A stretch of 7,451 nt of DNA from Alphaproteobacteria bacterium UBA6038 (GCA_002429315.1 DIZC01000117.1:1-7451); one strand, 5' to 3'. Counted from the first letter of the stretch, positions 1-5,053 are shown. Made by a program: numbers and translations. The notes: a model not told the origin generated them from the sequence alone.

Positions 1-72
1 CTGACTGGATCGTGCTCTAGCGGCTCCTGCTGCCGAAGGTTTTCGGGACATTGGGGCGGCCGGTCCGGCTTC

Positions 73-91
73 CCCCGGATCAAGTCCGGGG
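73..91. repeat. REP-like hairpin, 7-bp arms
   Basis: Perfect inverted repeat: CCCCGGA (73-79), loop TCAAG, TCCGGGG (85-91). Hairpins of this form (CCGGATCAAGTCCGG) are dispersed between genes in many alphaproteobacterial genomes, so I read it as a REP-like element or a transcription end. It has no T-tract. A separate perfect 12-bp palindrome, CAAGCGCGCTTG, lies at 102-113. I see no convincing gene in positions 1-167. Confidence 0.6.
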
Positions 92-167
92 TACGCCGCG
101 ACAAGCGCGCTTGGGGCGCGAGCGGGCGCGCCTGCCAGAACGGCAACCGGTGCCGGAAGGCGCAAAA

Positions 168-629
168 TCAGCGATCCGTATCATTGGGCGACGGACCGAT
201 CACCGGCATGGCCGGTCCCATGCCGCGGCGCGACATCTGCAGATTGCGCTTGGCCGTCTGGATATTCGTTTCGATGTCGCGCTGGCTTGCGTCGATGGTT
301 TTCTTCACCAGCGCGGGGAAGGCGTGGCTGGCATCGGCCGACCCTTCCTTGACGATGCACTGCATGTAATCCTGCGCCTCGCGCACATACTCGTTAAACC
401 GATCGACCGCCGCGTTGTACGACATCGTGTCCGATCCCATGTCGAACGGCGGAGCAGGCGGCCGCGAACAGCTCTTCGGCTTCCATTCGCAGGTGGACTC
501 CGCTGCCCCCAGATCGCATTTTTGCGCGGCCGTCCCCACTTCTCCGGATCGCGCGGGCTGAGAGAGAACAAGGACCAGCGCGCCAACGCCCGCGGCCGCG
601 ATCGCGCCAGCCGTCCACACCGCACCCAA
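168..629 (-). CDS. Exported hypothetical protein with four cysteines
   Basis: Function not recognised. The 153-residue product starts with a hydrophobic, Ala/Val/Leu-rich segment (about residues 5-23) ending in a small-residue stretch, like a signal peptide or N-terminal anchor, so a periplasmic location is likely. The mature part has four cysteines (C38, C47, C54, C91), a Pro-rich PPAPP stretch (57-61) and then a charged, helix-forming C-terminal half. The last 20 residues are Pro/Gly-rich and probably disordered. The start is uncertain: the frame opens with TTG at 627-629, preceded by GAAGAG, and GTG at 618-620 is an alternative; there is no in-frame ATG before the signal segment. It stands alone, with 167 bases separating it from the upstream minus-strand gene. 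The four cysteines could form two disulfides; that is inference. Confidence 0.65.
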   Translation of the reverse strand: MGAVWTAGAIAAAGVGALVLVLSQPARSGEVGTAAQKCDLGAAESTCEWKPKSCSRPPAPPFDMGSDTMSYNAAVDRFNEYVREAQDYMQCIVKEGSADASHAFPALVKKTIDASQRDIETNIQTAKRNLQMSRRGMGPAMPVIGPSPNDTDR

Positions 630-767
630 TTGCGCTCTTCACCGTTGGTTCCACCGCACTTGTCTAGCCTTCGCCGTCTTCGCGCTCAACGCGGCGGGGG
701 ATCCCGGTCGTCGCCGCACTTGGGCTCGCGTGCCTGGGCCCGAGCGCTTGTTGTTGGCCAAGCACCC

Positions 768-797
768 TTCATTCGTCATGGCCGGGCCTGACCCGGT
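768..797. repeat. REP-like hairpin downstream of membrane-protein gene
   Basis: CCGGG (782-786), loop CCTGA, CCCGG (792-796), inside the context CGTCATGGCCGGGCCTGACC. This wording matches a kind of dispersed intergenic hairpin common in alphaproteobacteria. It touches the stop codon of the minus-strand gene ending at 797, so it could serve as that gene's transcript end; there is no T-tract. Positions 630-767 otherwise contain nothing I can support. Confidence 0.5.
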
Positions 798-1066
798 CAG
801 ACGCGGGCGCGGTGGAATGCGTTCCAGATGAGCGCGCCGACGAAGCCGCCGACGAGTCCCACGCCGAATGTCACGCCGACGAGAATGCCGGCGCGGGCGA
901 GCGCGAACGGCTCGACCCGATAGGGCGGCGTGAGGAAGTGGACCCAGAACACGAAATCGAGCAGCTTCTGGGCAATGCCGGTGGCGACGAGCGCGGCCCA
1001 TCCCGCGTGCCACAATGCAAGGAACAGCCCGAACACAAGCCCGACTTTCAACGGATTGGCGCGCAT
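797..1066 (-). CDS. Small two-helix inner-membrane protein
   Basis: Function not recognised. The 89-residue protein has two clear hydrophobic segments, about residues 8-31 (rich in Leu, Ala, Trp) and 60-81 (Gly/Val-rich, with a GVGLVGG stretch suited to helix packing). Between them lies a short loop with aromatic residues (FVFWVHF) and a TPPYR motif. The positive residues at the N-terminus (R2, K7) and C-terminus (HRAR) favour a hairpin with both ends in the cytoplasm. The start is well supported: GGAGG lies five to six bases before the ATG at 1064-1066. It is monocistronic as far as can be seen. The stop codon abuts a REP-like hairpin. Confidence 0.75.
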   Translation of the reverse strand: MRANPLKVGLVFGLFLALWHAGWAALVATGIAQKLLDFVFWVHFLTPPYRVEPFALARAGILVGVTFGVGLVGGFVGALIWNAFHRARV

Positions 1067-1153
1067 GACATCCTCCGAATGTTGATGGAAGCCTGGCTGC
1101 GTCCCCGCATCTTTCCTTGCGCGGGATCAACAATAGGGCGGGACGGCAGACCT

Positions 1154-1187
1154 CTACTCCACCTTCAGGATTTCCGGTGTCGGCGGG
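1154..1187 (-). pseudogene. Remnant of a greA 3' end (last about 10 codons)
   Basis: Read on the minus strand this gives PPTPEILKVE followed by TAG. The end of the intact greA at 3129-3617 reads PPAQLTILKVE-TAG. Seventeen of the last 18 nucleotides agree, including the stop; further in, the match needs a gap. On its own it is short, but it is the same part of greA that recurs at 1706 and 1823. It sits between the stop of the 1191-1643 gene and the 797-1066 gene. Confidence 0.45.
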
Positions 1188-1190
1188 TGT

Positions 1191-1643
1191 TTACGGATTG
1201 CCGACGCCCCAGTTGTACGACCAACCGACCTCCGTGCAGGGAGCACCGACATAGACCTGCAATCCCACCATGTGGCTGCCGGACTTCACATGTATGAGCC
1301 CTTGCCAGCTGCCGGAGACACCGGAGCCTGCACCCGGCAATTGCCCCTGCACGGGCTCGCCTGGCGCCACCCTGTCATCCACGAATACGCGTATGTACCA
1401 AATGCCGGATGACTGGCAGTCACTGAGCGCATTCATCGCGCTCAGAACCAGCGTGCAGGTGCTGCTCGCGCAGGAAACCTTTGTCGTGTTCAGCGTGTTC
1501 AGGCCGAACTGAATCGGAGCATTTACGACCCTTGTCTGCACCACGTTCTGAACCGGTGTCGTAACACTCGGGGTTGCGAAGACAGGTACCGCACCTGCGC
1601 CGGCGAGCAGCGCGGCCAAAGATGCAATGACGATTGTTTTCAT
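1191..1643 (-). CDS. Exported hypothetical protein, beta-rich, four cysteines
   Basis: Function not recognised. The 150-residue product has a textbook signal peptide (MKTIVIASLAALLAGAGAVP, then VFA with likely cleavage after A23), so it is periplasmic or secreted. The mature part is rich in Ser, Thr, Val and Gly, which fits a beta-sandwich. It has cysteines C58, C63, C76 and C136 and aromatic stretches (IWYIRVFVDD near 81-90; WSYNWGVG near the end). I chose the ATG at 1641-1643 because GGAG lies seven bases upstream and the signal peptide follows directly; a TTG two codons upstream would also be in frame. Remnants of greA 3' ends flank it on both sides (1154-1187 and 1706-1760), suggesting it arrived in, or survived, a rearranged segment. 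Confidence 0.72.
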   Translation of the reverse strand: MKTIVIASLAALLAGAGAVPVFATPSVTTPVQNVVQTRVVNAPIQFGLNTLNTTKVSCASSTCTLVLSAMNALSDCQSSGIWYIRVFVDDRVAPGEPVQGQLPGAGSGVSGSWQGLIHVKSGSHMVGLQVYVGAPCTEVGWSYNWGVGNP

Positions 1644-1705
1644 CGGCAACTCCGCAAATTGCGCAGGAGCAATCCCGCGCCGCCCATCCTACGCCAGGAG
1701 GCGGT

Positions 1706-1760
1706 TCACTCGACAGAGAGGATTTCGAGAGTGGCGGGCGGGGAGGCCATCTGGTACGCG
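1706..1760 (-). pseudogene. Remnant of a greA 3' end (about 15 codons with stop)
   Basis: The minus strand reads QMASPPATLEILSVE followed by TGA at 1706-1708. The intact greA ends EMASPPAQLTILKVE. At least 11 of 15 residues agree, and the run GGCGGGGAGGCCATCT is shared base for base with the intact gene. The frame continues upstream for about 20 more codons to a TGA at 1811-1813, but that part is not greA-like, so the greA end is joined to foreign sequence. No start codon precedes it that would make a plausible protein. Confidence 0.7.
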
Positions 1761-1822
1761 GCGAAGGCCCAGGTGCCGCCGCGCCCGCCGAAGTAATAGT
1801 CGTTGCCGTTTCAATCGAGGCA

Positions 1823-1846
1823 CTATTCCACCTAGAGGAGGGTGAG
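1823..1846 (-). pseudogene. Second remnant of a greA 3' end, with internal stop
   Basis: The plus-strand bases 1823-1846 match 21 of 24 positions of the intact greA end at 3129-3152. Translated on the minus strand it reads LTLL-stop-VE-stop, against LTILKVE-stop in the intact gene, so one substitution has made the Lys codon into TAG. It cannot encode anything useful. It directly abuts an oppositely oriented greA fragment starting at 1847. Confidence 0.6.
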
Positions 1847-1916
1847 CGCAGACCATCGGCATCGTCGGCGAGGACGAGGCGCACTCGGAAGCGGGGCTGG
1901 TCAATTTCCGCTCGGG
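1847..1916 (+). pseudogene. Inverted internal greA fragment (residues about 111-132)
   Basis: On the plus strand 1848-1913 reads QTIGIVGEDEAHSEAGLVNFRS, against QTICIVGEDEADPKAGLVNFRS (residues 111-132) in the intact greA, which lies on the minus strand. I count five nucleotide differences over about 67 bases before the match ends at 1914. A TGA just upstream closes the frame and no start codon serves it. The high identity suggests a fairly recent copy; the opposite orientation requires an inversion or an inverted duplication. Confidence 0.8.
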
Positions 1917-1950
1917 GCTGCCGGCATCTGGCGAATTCCGAGCGCGCTGG

Positions 1951-1956
1951 TATAGT
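1951..1956 (+). promoter_or_regulatory. Candidate -10 box (TATAGT) for the HAF-repeat gene
   Basis: TATAGT matches the consensus TATAAT at five of six bases and lies 31 bases before the ATG at 1987. The best -35 at 17 bases spacing (CTGGCG, 1928-1933) is poor. The box lies just past the inverted greA fragment. Confidence 0.3.
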
Positions 1957-1986
1957 GCGTCACCAGTCAAGCTTCGGGGGGATGAC

Positions 1987-3009
1987 ATGACGGTGCGACA
2001 GATCCGGTGCATGCGGTCATTGGGCGGGCTCATCGCAGGCGCAGCCCTTTGCAGTTTGGCCTTGGTTGGGCCGGCCGATGCGGAAAGCTACGTGACGTTC
2101 GATCCTTTGGGATCGGTCAACACCTTTGCCGACAGTATCAACGACCAGGGCGACGTGGCCGGATTGTACCTGGATGGCGTCCACATTTACGCGTTCATCC
2201 GGAAGGCCGGTGGAACGATTATAGAGTTCGGGGCTCCGACCGCCGCGTCGCACACCGAGGCCCATGGCATCAACAATCTGGGCACCGTGACCGGATGGTT
2301 CGCCGACAAGCGGACTCACGAACACAGCTTCGTGCGGGACAGCAGTGGCGGGTTCACGCTCTTCGACTATTCGACCTCCTTCGCCACCGAAGCCATCGCG
2401 ATCAACGACGCCGGAATCATCGCCGGCAAATACCGGACCAAGAAGGGGCACTGGCACGGTTTCGTGCGGGCGGCCAATGGGACGATCGCGTCGTTCGACC
2501 CCAAGGGATCGGCCGACACCTACGTTACGGGCATCAACGCAAATGGGGTGATCACCGGATTCGTGTATCTCAAGACCGACGGCCACTGCTGTGCGCACGG
2601 CTTCGTGCGGTCCGCCAGCGGGGCGATCACGAAGGTCAATCAGCCGGGAGCGAGCGAAACCTTCGTCCATGGAATCAACGTCAACAACGCCCTGGCCGGC
2701 ATCTTTGACGATACCGGCTCCCACGGTTTCGTGCGGGCGTCCGATGGAACGATGACGCCGTTCGACGTCCGGAATGCGACCAATACACTGGCCTTCGGCA
2801 TCAACGACAAGGGTGCGGTCGCCGGTACCTACACCATCGGGAGCCCAAGCGTGGCGCATGGCTTTGTGCGGAACGCCAGCGGAAAGATCACCGCGTTCGA
2901 TCCTCCGGGCTCAACGGCGACCAGCCCTCAGGCCATCAACAACCTGGGTGTGGTCGGCGGCTTCTACAGCAGCGGCAGCCAAAATCACGGCTTCCTGCGA
3001 ACCCCCTAA
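1987..3009 (+). CDS. Exported HAF-repeat protein (seven repeats)
   Basis: Members of the HAF extracellular repeat family are exported proteins of unknown biochemical role. This 340-residue product has a signal peptide (hydrophobic core about residues 12-28, likely cut after ADA at A32). Seven repeats of about 42-47 residues then fill the whole mature protein. Each runs: FDPxG-like start, a G/A-I-N-xxG motif (SINDQG, GINNLG, AINDAG, GINANG, GINVNN, GINDKG, AINNLG), a hydrophobic strand with T/AG, and an H-G-F-V-R motif (YAFIR, HSFVR, four HGFVR, HGFLR) followed by a Gly-containing turn. Seven short beta-rich units filling the chain would suit a seven-bladed propeller; that is inference. The start at 1987 has a GGGGGG ribosome-binding stretch about five bases upstream; ATG at codon 9 is possible but less well placed. 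It converges on greA, and greA fragments lie on both sides. No wall- or membrane-anchoring segment is visible. Confidence 0.88.
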   Translation: MTVRQIRCMRSLGGLIAGAALCSLALVGPADAESYVTFDPLGSVNTFADSINDQGDVAGLYLDGVHIYAFIRKAGGTIIEFGAPTAASHTEAHGINNLGTVTGWFADKRTHEHSFVRDSSGGFTLFDYSTSFATEAIAINDAGIIAGKYRTKKGHWHGFVRAANGTIASFDPKGSADTYVTGINANGVITGFVYLKTDGHCCAHGFVRSASGAITKVNQPGASETFVHGINVNNALAGIFDDTGSHGFVRASDGTMTPFDVRNATNTLAFGINDKGAVAGTYTIGSPSVAHGFVRNASGKITAFDPPGSTATSPQAINNLGVVGGFYSSGSQNHGFLRTP

Positions 3010-3051
3010 GGCCGGCAGAGCACCACCGCAGCATAGCGGAACGTGGCGAGT

Positions 3052-3120
3052 GATCTTCGCCAGCCCGTCCGCGGTGACGAGATTGGGGCCGGACGACACC
3101 ATCCGCTCCGGCGGCGCCGC
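3052..3120 (-). pseudogene. Duplicated greA 5' fragment (codons 13-35)
   Basis: These 69 bases match 3513-3581, inside the intact greA, with 66 of 69 identities. On the minus strand they read AAPPERMVSSGPNLVTADGL then AKI, against the same string with TEEGL in the intact gene. After codon 35 the sequence is unrelated. The fragment lies in the same orientation as greA, eight bases past its stop codon. The next bases (3117-3130) share a 14-base run with the csp leader at 3780-3793, so the copy may come from the divergent greA-csp region with an internal deletion. Confidence 0.85.
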
Positions 3121-3128
3121 GCGGACGC

Positions 3129-3617
3129 CTACTCCACCTTGAGGATGGTGAGTTGGGCTGGCGGGGAGGCCATCTCGACCGTGTCGCCCGGCTCGGCGCC
3201 GATCAGCGCCTGCGCCAGGGGCGAGCGGAAATTGACCAGCCCCGCTTTTGGGTCCGCCTCGTCCTCGCCGACGATGCAGATGGTCTGCGGCTTGGCGCCA
3301 TTGCGTGAGAATGTGACGCGCGCGCCGAACGCGATCGCGCCATCCTCCTTCGCGCGCTTTACCACAACCGCGCTGGCGAGCGACTGCCGCCAGTAGCGCA
3401 GGTCGCGCTCCAGGGTTTCGCGCAACAGCACGTCTTGTCCCGCCGTAGCTCCGTTTTCGGAGCGAAGGCGGATGGTTTCGAGTTCGGACTCAAGGCGCTC
3501 CACCTCGGCCGCGATCTTCGCCAGCCCCTCCTCGGTGACGAGATTGGGACCGGACGACACCATCCGCTCCGGCGGCGCCGCCCCCTCTGCCGTTTCCTTC
3601 ACGAATGCCCGGGACAT
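3129..3617 (-). CDS. greA: GreA/GreB-family transcription elongation factor
   Basis: Gre factors enter the secondary channel of RNA polymerase and stimulate cleavage of backtracked transcripts. The 162-residue length is typical. The N-terminal half forms the antiparallel coiled coil (about residues 30-85: EGLAKIAAEVERLESELETI, then RDLRYWRQSLASA). The C-terminal half is the globular GreA_GreB domain with the hallmark IVGEDEADPKAGLVNFRSPL (114-133), AQALIGAEPGDTVE and a final ILKVE. At the coiled-coil tip (RSENGATAGQD) the classical Asp-x-x-Glu pair of E. coli GreA is not evident, so cleavage activity may be altered; this is probably a paralog and not the main greA. I chose the ATG at 3615-3617 because MSRAFVKE is the family's usual beginning, although its ribosome-binding site is weak. 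The frame stays open another 70 codons upstream with no family likeness; ATG at codon 19 has GGAGCGG before it. Divergent from csp. Confidence 0.9.
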   Translation of the reverse strand: MSRAFVKETAEGAAPPERMVSSGPNLVTEEGLAKIAAEVERLESELETIRLRSENGATAGQDVLLRETLERDLRYWRQSLASAVVVKRAKEDGAIAFGARVTFSRNGAKPQTICIVGEDEADPKAGLVNFRSPLAQALIGAEPGDTVEMASPPAQLTILKVE

Positions 3618-3636
3618 GAGAGGGTAACGCGTGTCC

Positions 3637-3665
3637 TTGCAATCCAGACGAAAAGCAATTATATA
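3637..3665 (+). promoter_or_regulatory. Candidate csp promoter with about 158-base leader
   Basis: TTGCAA (3637-3642), a 17-base gap and TATATA (3660-3665) give a fair sigma-70-type pair on the plus strand. Transcription would begin near 3672, leaving a leader of about 158 bases before the cold-shock gene. Long leaders of this size are a known property of cspA-type genes, where they act in cold-dependent mRNA stability and translation. The site overlaps the greA -10 box on the other strand. Confidence 0.4.
3658..3663 (-). promoter_or_regulatory. Consensus -10 box (TATAAT) for greA
   Basis: The minus strand carries a perfect TATAAT in a short AT-rich island (GTTTGTTATATAATTGC). It would start transcription near 3651, with a leader of about 33 bases to the ATG at 3617. 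No good -35 is seen at 16-18 bases. The box shares bases with the csp -10 on the plus strand, so the two genes probably compete for polymerase. Confidence 0.5.
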
Positions 3666-3779
3666 ACAAACCGCGACGGCGTCCGTCATGTTGAAGCGCA
3701 CTGTTGTAATCCGACTCGCATGCGTGCGCGCCTGGACGTGACAGCCTAACTTCCGATTTTCGATGGTTTCCCAATCGCA

Positions 3780-3804
3780 CCGCGCGGACGCCTGTCTCGC
3801 GCGG
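3780..3804 (+). promoter_or_regulatory. Hairpin in csp leader just before its ribosome-binding site
   Basis: CCGCGCG (3780-3786) and CGCGCGG (3798-3804) form a perfect 7-bp GC stem with an 11-base loop. It ends 14 bases before the AGGAG at 3819-3823. Its position could affect ribosome access in a temperature-dependent way; this is inference from location. Confidence 0.4.
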
Positions 3805-3829
3805 AACCCCGATTCATCAGGAGACAAAC

Positions 3830-4033
3830 ATGACGATCGGAACAGTGAAGTTTTTCAACGCGACCAAAGGTTTTGGCTTCATCGCGCCGGAGGACGGCGG
3901 CAAGGACGTTTTCGTTCACGCCACCGCGGTCGAGATGGCCGGAATGCGCAGCCTGAACGAAGGCCAGAAGGTTTCCTTCGACATCCAGCCGGATGCCAAG
4001 GGCAGCAAGGCCGTCAATCTGCAGACGGCGTAA
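3830..4033 (+). CDS. CspA-family cold-shock protein
   Basis: A 67-residue single cold-shock domain, the full normal length of CspA-type RNA chaperones that bind single-stranded RNA and DNA, melt secondary structure and can act as antiterminators. The first RNA-binding motif is KGFGFI (residues 13-18) and the second is VFVH (about 27-30). The opening GTVKFFNATKGFGFIAPEDG and the VEGQKVSFD-like part (EGQKVSFDI) are classical. The Gly-rich, acidic loop EDGGKD matches the family. The start is sure: AGGAG lies six bases before the ATG. A long leader with a hairpin lies upstream and an intrinsic terminator 14 bases downstream, so the main transcript is probably monocistronic. Which csp paralog this is cannot be told. 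Confidence 0.97.
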   Translation: MTIGTVKFFNATKGFGFIAPEDGGKDVFVHATAVEMAGMRSLNEGQKVSFDIQPDAKGSKAVNLQTA

Positions 4034-4047
4034 CCCGTTAATGGGAG

Positions 4048-4090
4048 GAGGCGGCGGAGGCGGAAGCTTCCGCCGCGGCCTCTTTTTTTT
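4048..4090 (+). terminator. Strong intrinsic terminator after csp
   Basis: The core is a perfect 16-base palindrome, GGCGGAAGCTTCCGCC (4059-4074), extended by GAGGC (4048-4052) pairing with GCCTC (4078-4082), and followed by eight Ts (4083-4090). This is a clear Rho-independent terminator. It ends only 14 bases before the next ATG on the same strand. Confidence 0.9.
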
Positions 4091-4104
4091 GCGCGAGCGA
4101 CAAG

Positions 4105-4512
4105 ATGCTGAACGAACAGATGAACGGCGAAACTTTCGAACGTCCTTACCGCGAACGCGGCGGGGCGCGGAAGTCCGGAGCGGAGCAGTCGTATCTGCCG
4201 GATCTGGTGCGCGTGCTGCTGCCGCATCCCGGCGGCTTGCGGCGCTGGTCGGTGATGCGCGCGATGCGCACGCGGCGCAAGGATGCCGGCGAGGACATTT
4301 CGCTGAAATTCGAGGACGACATCGAGCGCGCGTTCCGTCGATTCTGCGCCGACGAATCTCTGCCGAGCGGCCTCAAGACCGGCTGCGACGCGGAGACGGC
4401 CTTGTTCTATCGCCCCAAAGACAAGGCCGGCGAAGTGTGGGCCGTGCACCCAGAGCGCGCACGCGCCTGGCTGAAAGCGGAAACCGGCGAACATTTCCGC
4501 GATGCGCGCTGA
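4105..4512 (+). CDS. Conserved-looking hypothetical protein, charged
   Basis: Function not recognised. The 135-residue soluble protein has no signal peptide or membrane segment. The first 25 residues are charged and probably disordered. The middle (YLPDLVRVLLPHPGGLRRWS, about 29-48) has a hydrophobic helix, followed by a very basic run (RAMRTRRKDAG) and an acidic helical part (FEDDIERAFRRFCADE). The C-terminus contains FYRPKDKAGEVWAVHPERAR then AWL. The basic run could bind nucleic acid; that is a guess. ATG at 4105 has no good ribosome-binding site; ATG at 4120 is an alternative. The start lies right after the csp terminator, so expression needs read-through or a promoter inside the terminator region. 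It overlaps the next gene by 11 bases. High third-position GC supports it as a real gene of this genome. Confidence 0.7.
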   Translation: MLNEQMNGETFERPYRERGGARKSGAEQSYLPDLVRVLLPHPGGLRRWSVMRAMRTRRKDAGEDISLKFEDDIERAFRRFCADESLPSGLKTGCDAETALFYRPKDKAGEVWAVHPERARAWLKAETGEHFRDAR

Positions 4513-4750
4513 CCGGCCGCTGAGCGAACACGAAGGCGCGCTGTTCGACGCGGTGCGCATTCTGGCGCGGACGGTGCTGGAGCTGGGCGCCGATCCGAAG
4601 ATTCTGAACGAGCGATTAGACGAGGCGCGGCGCAGCGCCGAGGCGCTGGGAAATGCGCACGGCGCGGCGACGCTCGGCTTTCTGGTCCGCGCGCTGTTTG
4701 CCTCGCCCGATCCCGAGCCCGGCGCCAAGCCCTCGCTGCGGATCGTTTGA
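4502..4750 (+). CDS. Small helical hypothetical protein
   Basis: Function not recognised. The 82-residue product is predicted almost wholly helical (EHEGALFDAVRILARTVLEL; NERLDEARRSAEAL), with no signal peptide. Its ATG lies inside the end of the upstream gene (stop TGA at 4510-4512), an 11-base overlap that suggests translational coupling and a shared role. The tail (SPDPEPGAKPSLRIV) is probably disordered. It converges on the higBA operon with a 24-base gap in which I see no convincing terminator. Confidence 0.68.
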   Translation: MRADRPLSEHEGALFDAVRILARTVLELGADPKILNERLDEARRSAEALGNAHGAATLGFLVRALFASPDPEPGAKPSLRIV

Positions 4751-4774
4751 GTCCTTTGCAGTTCGGGACGTAGT

Positions 4775-5053
4775 TTAGCCCGTCCTGGACAGCTTGATCT
4801 CCACCTTGCGGCCGACGGCGCGGGCGTATTTCCGCAAGCTGGTCAGCGACGGCGTGCGGCCGCTTTCGATCCGCGCCACCGCCGATTGCGAGGTGCCCAT
4901 GCGCCGCGCCACCTGCGCCTGGGTGAGCTTCGCCCCGGAGCGCGCGCTGAGCAGTTCATTGATCAAGGCGAACTCTTCTTCCAGGGCGTCGTAGGCCTTT
5001 TTGACAGCAGGGTTCTTCAACTGCTTGCGCTTCCACGCATCGAAACTCCTCAT
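4775..5053 (-). CDS. higA: HigA-type XRE antitoxin
   Basis: The 92-residue protein carries a Cro/CI-type helix-turn-helix at about residues 43-67 (LTQAQVARRMGTSQSAVARI then ESGRT), with the recognition helix TSQSAVARIESG. The N-terminal 35 residues form charged helices (WKRKQLKNPAVKKAYDALEE) typical of antitoxins paired with HigB/Gp49-type toxins. In this family the antitoxin binds and neutralises the toxin and, through the HTH, represses the operon. The ATG (5051-5053) overlaps the toxin stop as ATGA, so the toxin is translated first and the pair are coupled. The start is supported by AGGAGGTA closely upstream. The frame stays open further upstream inside the toxin gene, but that part is a shadow of it. 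The operator 5373-5398 is the likely HigA target. Confidence 0.9.
   Translation of the reverse strand: MRSFDAWKRKQLKNPAVKKAYDALEEEFALINELLSARSGAKLTQAQVARRMGTSQSAVARIESGRTPSLTSLRKYARAVGRKVEIKLSRTG

Larger units (their letters stand above)
1650..1986. other. 337-base stretch without an intact gene; greA debris
   Basis: No complete gene is supported here. It contains minus-strand greA 3' remnants at 1706-1760 and 1823-1846, a plus-strand internal greA fragment at 1847-1916, and a candidate promoter for the HAF-repeat gene at 1951-1956. Between 1761 and 1810 the minus strand stays open in the frame of the first remnant and reads NGNDYYFGGRGGTWAFAAYQ, a Gly/aromatic stretch that is not greA and that I do not recognise. 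Confidence 0.6.

Noticed and set aside
51..791. Plus-strand open frame of 246 codons at the left end.
   Set aside because: Extremely Arg-rich with no hydrophobic pattern; it lies opposite the exported-protein gene 168-629, which has a signal-like start.
2017..2859. Minus-strand open frame of 280 codons opposite the HAF gene.
   Set aside because: It is a shadow of the periodic HAF repeats: rich in Arg, Gly and Val with no recognisable domain.
3618..3827. N-terminal extension of greA by 70 residues.
   Set aside because: It covers the csp leader and promoter patch, has no family likeness, and MSRAFVKE is the usual GreA-family start.
3916..4728. Minus-strand open frame of 270 codons across csp, the terminator and the two hypothetical genes.
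   Set aside because: It lies opposite a certain cold-shock gene and a strong terminator, and its Arg/Ser/Ala composition is that of an antisense GC-rich frame.
4751..4774. Possible bidirectional terminator between the convergent 4502 gene and higA.
   Set aside because: Only a 4-bp GTCC/GGAC pairing is visible, and there is no T-tract on either strand.
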